NCBI RefSeq assembly: GCF_030403745.1
Contig: NZ_JAQMWP010000038.1
Coordinates: forward strand, 1 to 45,361
Reading direction: 5' to 3'
DNA: 45,361 bases
Source of the DNA: Streptomyces sp. S.PB5
GTDB lineage: Bacteria > Actinomycetota > Actinomycetes > Streptomycetales > Streptomycetaceae
Made by a program: the position numbers and the translations under genes
The notes under the pieces: generated by a model
What the model saw: only the letters and a program-made list of their open reading frames with translations
Databases searched by the model: none
What the model was told of the DNA's origin: nothing
In this document: positions 33,192 through 39,867 of the stretch, in pieces
Numbering within the stretch: the stretch's first letter is position 1
Layout of the letters: each line of letters begins with the position of its first letter

Positions 33192-34102
33192 CGTTCCCCC
33201 ATAGTCCTCTTGTATAGATTCGCAAATCTGCTTTGCTCGCAGGCTTTGCCGTCATCGCGCAAGGCTCGCAATAGCCGTGTGCGGGAAACGCCTGGCAGCT
33301 TCGCTGTCTCCCGCTTGATGAAGACGATCACGTCTTCATCCGACATGGGCTGTCGGTTGTACTGCTCTGGCTTCCTGGTGGCTGCCGCCCACTCGTTCCA
33401 CGCCTTCTGCGTGGCCGGCGAGATGAGAGTGCCGTCCTTGGAGTGCTGGAGCCACGACTCGGCCATGCGCACATTCAGGCTCGTCAACGTGCCCCCCAGC
33501 GCATGGCGCAGCCCAGCGTCGGAACGAACTCGATGGATTCCAGGGATCTCGCGCAAGCCACCAATGAGAAGCGCCTCACCCTCGAGGGCTCCAAGAGCTA
33601 GGAGTTCCTCCTCCATCGCGCTTGCATAGACTTCGGAGAGCGCCATGAGCACCGGCCCCCGCTGGCCGAGTTCCTGGAGTTTGGCTTGGCCGGATCCCGC
33701 TTGAAGGTGGCCCCACCACTGGGCGTTCTCCGCTGCAGATGTGGCTACGGAGTCTGCGTGCCGCGTGCTGAACGTCGCCGCGTAAGCAGGCGCAGTCTGC
33801 GTCTTCGGCTCCACCGGCTGCAGGCCCAGTCCGGCCGATGCCACCCACAGTTGCGTCTCGAAACCTGCAGCCGAGGCAGCCACCGTCAGTCGGCGAGATC
33901 GGGTCCAGTGATCACCGCGGTAGAGGTCCGTGAGCGAGGGCAGGGAGGCTCCGCCGCGTGCGGTCGCTGTCTGGATGCGCTTCTGCCAGTTACTGGAGCG
34001 TTCCTTCACGCTGCCCTTCGGCAGGTTCCTGGCGTACAGAGCTGCGTCCGGCGTATCGACCTTGCGGTCGGTACACGTAACCACCAGCGATAGTTGCCTC
34101 AC
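33188..34102 (-). CDS. dpdC: DpdC, preQ0-to-ADG converting enzyme of the Dpd system
   Basis: 304 residues from GTG 34102, with AGGAG 10 bp upstream. It is the first gene of the minus-strand modification operon, coupled to dpdB. The opening strand LSLVVTCTDRKV with a Cys, followed by LWVASAGLGLQPVEPKTQTA and ALLIGGLREIPGIHRVRSD, resembles the DUF6884-like core of DpdC. The C-terminal 90 residues are helical and basic and may bind DNA. In characterised systems DpdC turns inserted preQ0 into 2'-deoxy-7-amido-7-deazaguanosine. The call rests on context plus weak motif resemblance. Confidence 0.78.
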   Translation of the reverse strand: MRQLSLVVTCTDRKVDTPDAALYARNLPKGSVKERSSNWQKRIQTATARGGASLPSLTDLYRGDHWTRSRRLTVAASAAGFETQLWVASAGLGLQPVEPKTQTAPAYAATFSTRHADSVATSAAENAQWWGHLQAGSGQAKLQELGQRGPVLMALSEVYASAMEEELLALGALEGEALLIGGLREIPGIHRVRSDAGLRHALGGTLTSLNVRMAESWLQHSKDGTLISPATQKAWNEWAAATRKPEQYNRQPMSDEDVIVFIKRETAKLPGVSRTRLLRALRDDGKACEQSRFANLYKRTMGER

Positions 34103-34211
34103 GCAGCTCGACTCCTGACAGCCATAACTAGTACCTGATGGCGGTTACTCTACCTGCCAGTTATCACGCTAGGCTGCACGCGTACACGACGGTCTAACTA
34201 GGGAGTAAGGC
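34103..34211. promoter_or_regulatory. Divergent control region between dpdC and queC
   Basis: This 109-bp spacer must carry both promoters. It is AT-richer than its flanks. ATAACT (34124-34129) recurs inverted as AGTTAT (34159-34164), TACCTG recurs at 34132 and 34151, and TAACTAG occurs at 34125-34131 and 34195-34201. TAGGCT (34170-34175) is a likely -10 for queC, with TTACTC (34145-34150) as a weak -35. On the minus strand TAGTTAT overlaps the left arm. GGGAG at 34201-34205 is the queC ribosome-binding site. A shared regulator coordinating precursor synthesis with DNA modification is plausible. Confidence 0.5.
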
Positions 34212-34907
34212 ATGGGACGTCCTGCGATCGTTTTGCTGAGCGGCGGTCTGGACTCGACCACGGTTCTGGCCATCGCGAAGGACCAGGGCTACACGCCGTA
34301 TGCCCTCAGCTTCCGGTACGGCCAGCGCCACAGCGTGGAGCTTGAGGCTGCGAAGCGCGTGGTCGCGGCCCAGGGTGTGGCCCGGCACGTCATTGCTGAC
34401 ATTGACCTGCGCGTTTTCGGTGGGTCCGCACTGACCTCCGACATTGACGTGCCCAAGCACGACTCCCTGGACCACACTGAGGGAGGCGGCGTGCCGATCA
34501 CCTACGTGCCTGCACGCAACACGATCTTCCTCTCGTTCGCTCTGGCGTTCGCCGAAACCGTCAACGCCAGTGACATCTTCACCGGTGTAACTGCGGTCGA
34601 CTACAGCGGTTACCCGGACTGCCGCCCCGAGTACATGGACGCGTACACCAAGATGGCCAACCTGGCGACCCGCGCCGGCGTCGAAGGCACGCAGAAGCTC
34701 ACCATCCACTCGCCGCTCATGGAGATGTCGAAGGCGGACATCGTGCGCGAGGGCCTGCGTCTGGGCGTGGATTACTCCATCACCTCTAGCTGCTACGACC
34801 CCGACGAGCAGGGGCGTGCTTGCGGTCACTGCGAGACTTGCCTGCTGCGCCTGAAGGGCTTCGCCGAGGCTGGTACCACCGACCCCGTGCAGTACCAGGA
34901 CTCCTGA
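34212..34907 (+). CDS. queC: QueC, 7-cyano-7-deazaguanine (preQ0) synthase
   Basis: 231 residues. It converts 7-carboxy-7-deazaguanine to preQ0 using ATP and ammonia. Residues 6-16 (IVLLSGGLDST) are the PP-loop. YVPARNTIFLSFALAFAE and the TGVTAVDYSGYPDCRPEYMD block are QueC hallmarks. The C-terminal CYDPDEQGRACGHCETC supplies the four cysteines that bind zinc. ATG 34212 has GGGAG 6 bp upstream. It leads the queC-queE-queD-folE2 operon, divergent from dpdC. Full length and intact. Confidence 0.95.
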   Translation: MGRPAIVLLSGGLDSTTVLAIAKDQGYTPYALSFRYGQRHSVELEAAKRVVAAQGVARHVIADIDLRVFGGSALTSDIDVPKHDSLDHTEGGGVPITYVPARNTIFLSFALAFAETVNASDIFTGVTAVDYSGYPDCRPEYMDAYTKMANLATRAGVEGTQKLTIHSPLMEMSKADIVREGLRLGVDYSITSSCYDPDEQGRACGHCETCLLRLKGFAEAGTTDPVQYQDS

Positions 34908-34909
34908 GA

Positions 34910-35545
34910 ATGGCCTATCTGGTCAAGGAGATCTTCTACACCCTCCAAGGCGAGGGCAGCCACGCGGGCCGCCCAGCGGTCTTCTGCCGCTTCTCACGGT
35001 GCAACCTGTGGACGGGACTGGAGAAGGACCGCCACCGCGCCATCTGCCAGTTCTGCGACACCGACTTCGTGGGCACCGACGGCGTAGGCGGCGGCAGGTT
35101 CGCCACGCCCGAGGACCTCGCTGACGCCGTTGAGAAAGCCTGGCCTTCGGAGTCCGCCAAGTATCGCTTCGTCGTGTGCACGGGAGGCGAGCCGCTCCTT
35201 CAACTCGATGAAGCAGCCATCGAAGCCCTACATGCCAGGGGCTTTGAGGTTGCTGTCGAGACGAACGGCACGCGCGTGCCGCCAAAGGGCATCGACTGGC
35301 TGTGCGTAAGCCCCAAGATCGGCTCCGAACTCGTAGTCACCAAGGGCGACGAGCTGAAGCTCGTCTACCCCCAACTGGGCGGAGACCCAGCCCAGTTTGA
35401 GGAACTGGACTTCAGGTTCTTCCGCCTTCAAGCAATGGACGGCCCCCACCTGGAGGCCAACACCCGTGCAGTGGTCGACTACTGCATGAAGAACCCGCGC
35501 TGGATCCTCTCTCTCCAGACGCACAAGTATCTGGGAATTCAGTAA
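34910..35545 (+). CDS. queE: QueE, 7-carboxy-7-deazaguanine synthase (radical SAM)
   Basis: 211 residues from ATG 34910, 2 bp after the queC stop. QueE converts 6-carboxy-tetrahydropterin to 7-carboxy-7-deazaguanine using a radical-SAM [4Fe-4S] cluster. The opening KEIFYTLQGEGSHAGRPAVF is diagnostic. The cluster ligands form C-x14-C-x2-C (CNLWTGLEKDRHRAICQFC), the unusual spacing of the longer QueE proteins. VCTGGEPLLQLD is the SAM-contacting strand, and VSPKIGSELVVTKGDELKLV follows. It ends directly at the queD start. Confidence 0.94.
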   Translation: MAYLVKEIFYTLQGEGSHAGRPAVFCRFSRCNLWTGLEKDRHRAICQFCDTDFVGTDGVGGGRFATPEDLADAVEKAWPSESAKYRFVVCTGGEPLLQLDEAAIEALHARGFEVAVETNGTRVPPKGIDWLCVSPKIGSELVVTKGDELKLVYPQLGGDPAQFEELDFRFFRLQAMDGPHLEANTRAVVDYCMKNPRWILSLQTHKYLGIQ

Positions 35546-35902
35546 ATGGAAATCTTTCGCGAGTTCAAGTTCGAAGCGGCACACCGTCTGCCGAACGTCC
35601 CGGAGGGCCACAAGTGCTCCCGGCTGCACGGCCACTCCTACAAGGTGATCGTGCACGTCGAGGCGCCCGTTGACCCCGAGGCTGGCTGGGTCATGGACTT
35701 CGGCGACCTCAAGCGGACGTTCAAGCCGATCGAGGCACAGCTTGACCACTACTACCTCAACGACATCGAGGGCCTGGAGAACCCGACCAGCGAGGTCCTG
35801 GCCCGCTGGATCTGGGAGCGCCTCCAGCCCAATCTGCCGGGCCTCTCGGCTCTGACGGTCCGGGAAACGTGCACGTCGGGCTGCACGTACCGGGGCGAGT
35901 GA
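35546..35902 (+). CDS. queD: QueD, 6-carboxy-5,6,7,8-tetrahydropterin synthase
   Basis: 118 residues; the ATG follows the queE stop with no gap. QueD converts dihydroneopterin triphosphate to 6-carboxy-tetrahydropterin. Zinc ligands are His13 (EAAHRLPN), His28 and His30 (RLHGHSYK), and the catalytic cysteine is Cys24 (GHKCSR). MDFGDLK and DHYYLND are further family motifs, and the late Glu lies in TVRETCTSGC. The small size is typical of queuosine-pathway members. Confidence 0.94.
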   Translation: MEIFREFKFEAAHRLPNVPEGHKCSRLHGHSYKVIVHVEAPVDPEAGWVMDFGDLKRTFKPIEAQLDHYYLNDIEGLENPTSEVLARWIWERLQPNLPGLSALTVRETCTSGCTYRGE

Positions 35903-35904
35903 GC

Positions 35905-36672
35905 ATGCACGACATCCAGAACGAGACCGACGCTCGGGGTATCGAACTCGACAAGGTCGGTATCGACGGTGTCCGTTACCCCGTGAGCTTCGAGGACGGC
36001 TACCTCCGTCAGGAGGGCATCGCCGACTTCGAAGTGACGGTGAGGCTCCAGCACGATCGGCGTGGCACGCACATGAGCCGCATGGTTGCTCTCGTGCACG
36101 AGCACCTGCAGCGGTTCGATCCTCGCAAGTTGCCGACTGTCCTCAAAACCGGTGCGGATCTCCTGGATGCGCCCGCCATCACAGTGGCGATGGCGATGCC
36201 CATCAGCACGACCGTGGTCGCCCCGGCGAGTGGCCGTGAATCGAAGCAGGTTCACGACATCCGCATCGAAGGGCATTGGGACAACGGCGATGTGACGGTG
36301 AAGACGGCCGTCACCACGGAGGTGACCAGCCTCTGCCCGTGCTCGAAGGCCATCTCCGACTATGGCGCGCACAATCAGCGCAGCCAGGTCACGCTCACCG
36401 TGACCGGCCAGGGCGACACCCCGTACCCTCTACCGGTTCAGAGCGCCGTGCGGTTGCTTTCGTACTGCGCTTCGGCTCCGGTGGTGCCGTTGGTGAAGCG
36501 CACCGATGAGCGCGTCCTGACCATGCAGGCGTACGACAATCCGGTGTTCGTCGAGGACATGGCCCGCACGGTCAGCGCCTCCTGCCGGGATCGGGGCCTT
36601 CGACACGCGGTGAGCATCCGCAACCTGGAGAGCATCCACAGCCACGACGCCATCGCCTTCATCGCTGGCTAG
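35905..36672 (+). CDS. folE2: FolE2-type GTP cyclohydrolase (GCYH-IB)
   Basis: 255 residues from ATG 35905, 2 bp after queD; the upstream in-frame start lies inside queD. It supplies dihydroneopterin triphosphate from GTP, the first step of preQ0 synthesis. The diagnostic FolE2 motif is TSLCPCSKAISDYGAHNQRS (about residues 137-156). Other conserved parts are GTHMSRMVAL and the C-terminal VSIRNLESIHSHDAIA. This is the prokaryote-specific, metal-flexible type IB enzyme, not the usual FolE type IA. It is the last gene of the operon and a terminator follows. Confidence 0.93.
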   Translation: MHDIQNETDARGIELDKVGIDGVRYPVSFEDGYLRQEGIADFEVTVRLQHDRRGTHMSRMVALVHEHLQRFDPRKLPTVLKTGADLLDAPAITVAMAMPISTTVVAPASGRESKQVHDIRIEGHWDNGDVTVKTAVTTEVTSLCPCSKAISDYGAHNQRSQVTLTVTGQGDTPYPLPVQSAVRLLSYCASAPVVPLVKRTDERVLTMQAYDNPVFVEDMARTVSASCRDRGLRHAVSIRNLESIHSHDAIAFIAG

Positions 36673-36709
36673 CCACCAAGCCCACGGCATCTAGCGCGCT
36701 GGCTCCCTC

Positions 36710-36750
36710 TGGCCCGGCCCCCGTGCACCGCACGAGGGCCGGGCCAGTTT
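36710..36750 (+). terminator. Terminator of the queC-folE2 operon
   Basis: A 17-bp stem with one mismatch (36710-36726 with 36730-36746) and a 3-nt loop is followed by GTTTTC. It lies 38 bp past folE2 and marks the right end of the insert before the head genes resume. Confidence 0.8.
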
Positions 36751-36805
36751 TCGTGCGCCCTGCGGTCCTGAACGCCCGTGCTGGGGAGTATCGGCTTGCG
36801 TTCCG

Positions 36806-36829
36806 TAGACTCGATCTTGGCGCGGGGCC
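36806..36829 (+). promoter_or_regulatory. Promoter-leader motif, copy 4 (before scaffold and capsid genes)
   Basis: TAGACT (36806-36811) followed by CGATCTT and GGCGCGGGGCC (36819-36829). It is the closest match to the copy before the ParB operon and shares the exact 11-mer with the terminase and portal copies. It begins 22 bp before the scaffold start. Confidence 0.5.
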
Positions 36830-36850
36830 GTCTGGGGAGCAGCACTCTTG

Positions 36851-37528
36851 ATGACCCGTAGCCTGCCCGCACCGTCAACTGTGCTCGGCTACCGCCGAGA
36901 TGGCCGCCCGATTTATCCCGTGCTCGGTGCTTCCGCCGATGACTCTTCGAACGATGAGACCGCTGTCAGCCTCAGCCAGAAGCACCTGAGCACACTGATG
37001 GCCCGGGAGAAGGACCAGGGTGGGCGGGCTGCTGTCCGTGCTCTGGTCGACAAGCTGGGCTTCTCGAGTTCATCGGCGCTGGAAGAGTTCATCATTGGCG
37101 CCCGCGAGTCGGAGCAGGAGCGACTCACTGAGGCACAGCGGCGTGAGCAGTTGCTCGTGGAGCGCGAAGAAGCTGCAGCCGCTCGGGAGGCCGCGGCGCT
37201 GGCACGGGAGCAGGAAGCAACTCGTCGGACAGTTCTGGCCAGCGCCGGTGTCGCCGGGCATGACCTCGATGACGCTGTGGCTCTGCTGCGCGTACCAGAG
37301 GGCGCCGATGATGCTGTCCTCAACGATGCGGTCCAGGCACTGCAGGACCGCCGGCCCGAACTGTTCGCCCGCCCGACGCCCCACACGAGGCCCGGAACAG
37401 CTGCGGCCGCACCTGGTGGTGCCCCTGCATCAGTCCCTCCTGCCCGTCCCGGAACCGTGGAACGCAAGGCAGGCGCGGCGGGTCTGGAGATGGCCCGCCG
37501 GCGTGGACTGCTCTCGGCAGCCGAATGA
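36851..37528 (+). CDS. Probable phage scaffold protein
   Basis: 225 residues from ATG 36851 (a TTG lies one codon upstream), with GGGGAG upstream. The centre, about residues 75-125, is a highly charged coiled coil (LVEREEAAAAREAAALAREQ). The C-terminus is Pro/Ala-rich, then basic (GLEMARRRGLLSAAE), as in internal scaffolds that bind the coat protein through a basic tail. Position directly before decoration and capsid genes supports this. No protease motif is visible, so maturation may need another gene. Sequence identity to known scaffolds is expected to be low. Confidence 0.65.
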   Translation: MTRSLPAPSTVLGYRRDGRPIYPVLGASADDSSNDETAVSLSQKHLSTLMAREKDQGGRAAVRALVDKLGFSSSSALEEFIIGARESEQERLTEAQRREQLLVEREEAAAAREAAALAREQEATRRTVLASAGVAGHDLDDAVALLRVPEGADDAVLNDAVQALQDRRPELFARPTPHTRPGTAAAAPGGAPASVPPARPGTVERKAGAAGLEMARRRGLLSAAE

Positions 37529-37636
37529 TCCAGTTGGCCTGACAAGCCGCGCTCTTGGGGACCACGCCCCATCTCCTCGTGGACGGCTCCACCATCCGGT
37601 GAGTGCGCGACCGCACCGCATCACCAGGAGGACGGC

Positions 37637-38068
37637 TTGAGTATCCAGCCGTACACCACCTCCGTGACCGTCACCGCCAATCGGGACTGGCTTGCGTCCC
37701 GGCACGGCACCGACTCCACGGAAACCATCACCCTCGATCTGACGAAGCTCACCAAGAACACCCACTACGTCGAGCCGACCGCCACCCAGCCGCACGGCTA
37801 CATCCGCTCAGGTGTCCCCGTCGGCCGCATCGCGGCCTCCGGGCTCTTCGGCACTTACGATCCCGCGGCGAAGGACGGCCGCGAGGTGTTCGCCGGCCTC
37901 GTGTACGCCGAGGCGCCGTTCACTCCCGGCGTCACCAAGGTCCCGGCCGCACTGTTCTGGCACGGCACCGTGAACACAGCGAAGATCCCGGGCGGTATTG
38001 ACCCGGCCAAGATCGCTCCGAGCCCGGCCGGGGCCCAGATCCGCTTCCTCGGGGCGGTGAGCGTGTGA
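37637..38068 (+). CDS. Head decoration protein (lambda gpD-like)
   Basis: 143 residues from TTG 37637, with AGGAGGA 5 bp upstream. The sequence VPVGRIAASGLFGTYDPAAK, then GREVFAGLVYAEAPF and ALFWHGTVNTAKIPGGID, follows the layout of HDPD decoration proteins, small beta-rich trimers that cap the expanded capsid. It overlaps the capsid gene by 4 bp, the same D-E order as in lambda. This would stabilise a filled head. Confidence 0.75.
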   Translation: MSIQPYTTSVTVTANRDWLASRHGTDSTETITLDLTKLTKNTHYVEPTATQPHGYIRSGVPVGRIAASGLFGTYDPAAKDGREVFAGLVYAEAPFTPGVTKVPAALFWHGTVNTAKIPGGIDPAKIAPSPAGAQIRFLGAVSV

Positions 38069-39114
38069 GTGTCGCCGACCTTCTGAAGAACGTGTCCGTC
38101 GCCGACCTCACGGTCTACGCACGCACCATCCCGAATCCGAGCGACTTCCTGCTCACCCAGACGGTGTTCGCCGAGACCAAGGTGCAGGACGTGAAGTGGC
38201 GCATCCGGCAGAGCAAGCGTCGCGTGAACGCCGCCTCGTACCGGGCGTACGACACGAGCGTGCCGTTCGCGAAGCGGCAGGCCGAGTCCACGCAGACCGA
38301 AGGCACCCTGCCGGCGCTCGGTCAGAAGCTCCTCGTCGGCGAGATGGAGCAGCTCCTCCTCGATGCCTCCCGCGGCGCTGACGAGGACCGTCTGGTGGAG
38401 CTGCTGTACGACGACGTGGAGCGACACGTCGAAGCAATCCGCTCCCGTCTCGAACTCGCCGCCGGCGATGTCCTTCTTGACGGCAAGTTCACCCTCACCG
38501 GGGAGAACGGCCTCACGGTCGAGGCCGACTACGGCGTACCGCAGGCCAACATGCCGACGGCGCCGAAGCCGTGGTCTGACCCTGCGGCGGACCCGATCGC
38601 GGATGAGCTGCGGTGGATCGACTATCTCGACTCCATCGGCGCACCGGCCCCGGAGATGGTGCTCACGTCCCGAAAGGCGTGGTCGCACCTGGCGTCGAAC
38701 GGCGCGTACAGGGCGGCCTACTACGGCACCCCGGCAGGCGGGCAGACGCCGACTGCGACGCTGAACCCGCAGCAGATCAACTCGGTGCGCGGCAACTACG
38801 GTCTGCCGCCGGTCACGTTCTACAAGGCGCAGGTATGGCAGGACGACGTGTCCAAGCGGGTGCTGCCGGAGGACCGGTGGATCATGCTTCCGCCGGACCG
38901 TGCGAAGTGGGGCCAGACCCAGTACGGCACCACCACCGAGTCCCTGGCCCTGTCCCGCGGGACGAACCCGCAGATCGAGCGGGAGGACGCCCCGGGCATC
39001 GTCATCACCCGTGATGTCGAGGATGATCCGGTGCAGATTTGGACCAAGGGTGCCGCCGCGGCGATGCCGGTCCTGTACTCGCCTGACTGCCACATCACCG
39101 CCACCGTCCTGTGA
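38065..39114 (+). CDS. Major capsid protein (lambda gpE-like family)
   Basis: 349 residues from GTG 38065, coupled by 4 bp to the decoration gene. Family features: an N-terminal helix, a middle segment (LARGE helix) VELLYDDVERHVEAIRSRLE, and then LLDGKFTLTGENGLTVEADY, typical of gpE-type proteins. The block PAPEMVLTSRKAWSHLASN and the C-terminal IWTKGAAAAMPVLYSPDCHI complete the fold. Length matches the gpE family. It appears intact. It overlaps the next small gene by 4 bp. Confidence 0.88.
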   Translation: MSVADLLKNVSVADLTVYARTIPNPSDFLLTQTVFAETKVQDVKWRIRQSKRRVNAASYRAYDTSVPFAKRQAESTQTEGTLPALGQKLLVGEMEQLLLDASRGADEDRLVELLYDDVERHVEAIRSRLELAAGDVLLDGKFTLTGENGLTVEADYGVPQANMPTAPKPWSDPAADPIADELRWIDYLDSIGAPAPEMVLTSRKAWSHLASNGAYRAAYYGTPAGGQTPTATLNPQQINSVRGNYGLPPVTFYKAQVWQDDVSKRVLPEDRWIMLPPDRAKWGQTQYGTTTESLALSRGTNPQIEREDAPGIVITRDVEDDPVQIWTKGAAAAMPVLYSPDCHITATVL

Positions 39115-39329
39115 GCGCCGCCGTGAAGTCGCTCGGCGTGCTCGCCGCGAGCGTCCATGTTCTCGACCCGGCCGATCGCATCCCGGTGGTGCTGCTCACA
39201 GGCGAGCCTGTGACGGACCCGGCGGTGGCCGAGCAGATCACCAACCCGCGCTGCTGGGAGGGCGGACAGCCGCCCTCGCGTGACGCCGCACCCGATAAGC
39301 CGTCTGCCCGGAAGGCGAAGCCCGCCTAG
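39111..39329 (+). CDS. Small head-associated protein
   Basis: 72 residues from GTG 39111, with a 4-bp overlap with the capsid gene. One small beta domain (HVLDPADRIPVVLLTGEPVT, then EQITNPRCW) is followed by a disordered Lys/Ala/Pro tail. Genes of this size directly after the capsid gene are common in actinophages; the function is unknown. Confidence 0.65.
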   Translation: MSAAVKSLGVLAASVHVLDPADRIPVVLLTGEPVTDPAVAEQITNPRCWEGGQPPSRDAAPDKPSARKAKPA

Positions 39330-39340
39330 GGCCGTCCCGC

Positions 39341-39380
39341 GCGGCGGGGAGGAACAGATGCCGTGTCTCCTCCCCGCCGC
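39341..39380 (+). terminator. 13-bp inverted repeat between small head genes
   Basis: GCGGCGGGGAGGA (39341-39353) pairs perfectly with 39368-39380 over a 14-nt loop. It starts 12 bp after the previous stop and ends 17 bp before the next start. It may end or attenuate the capsid transcript. No T tract follows. Confidence 0.5.
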
Positions 39381-39396
39381 CTCTTCGAGGAACTGT

Positions 39397-39717
39397 GTGA
39401 ACAGCGATGTACTGCGCTGGCTCCAAGCCCAGCTCGGGCCCGACACCGATGCCCGCGACCTCACTAGCCGATACGAGCGGCTGAACTCCGCCAAGGCTGT
39501 CGCCCTGGAGGTGCTCCACGAACGCCTGGCCGCACTCGTCGCCGAGCCGCTCAAGGTCACCGTCAACGGCGTCGCCACCATCGACAACTCCGCCAACGTT
39601 TCTGCTCTGGAACGCCGCGCTGCGCAGATGCTCGACGAGACAGCCCCTGACGAGGCACCCGTCGCACGGCATGGCCTTCTGACGACTGTGCAGTTGAGTG
39701 CCCGGCCCAGGCGGTGA
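39397..39717 (+). CDS. Probable phage head-associated hypothetical protein
   Basis: 106 residues from GTG 39397, with GAGGAA just upstream; the longer open frame runs through the preceding hairpin. Helical N-terminus (DVLRWLQAQLGPDTDARDLT, ERLNSAKAVALEVLHERLAA), then a beta segment (PLKVTVNGVATIDNSANVSA). In phages this place is usually taken by head-completion genes, which it could be. It is the last gene of phage type in the window; no tail gene follows. Confidence 0.6.
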   Translation: MNSDVLRWLQAQLGPDTDARDLTSRYERLNSAKAVALEVLHERLAALVAEPLKVTVNGVATIDNSANVSALERRAAQMLDETAPDEAPVARHGLLTTVQLSARPRR

Positions 39718-39867
39718 AGACTCCGTCTCGCAGCACCGTCGGCCGCGCTCCTACCAGCCAACTTCCTTACGTACGCGGGGTGTCGGCCTACAGCCATCCG
39801 GAGCGGATACGCCCTATGGTGTGTGCTTTATGAGGCATGCACCGCGTGGTGCGTCGGGGAGGCGGTC

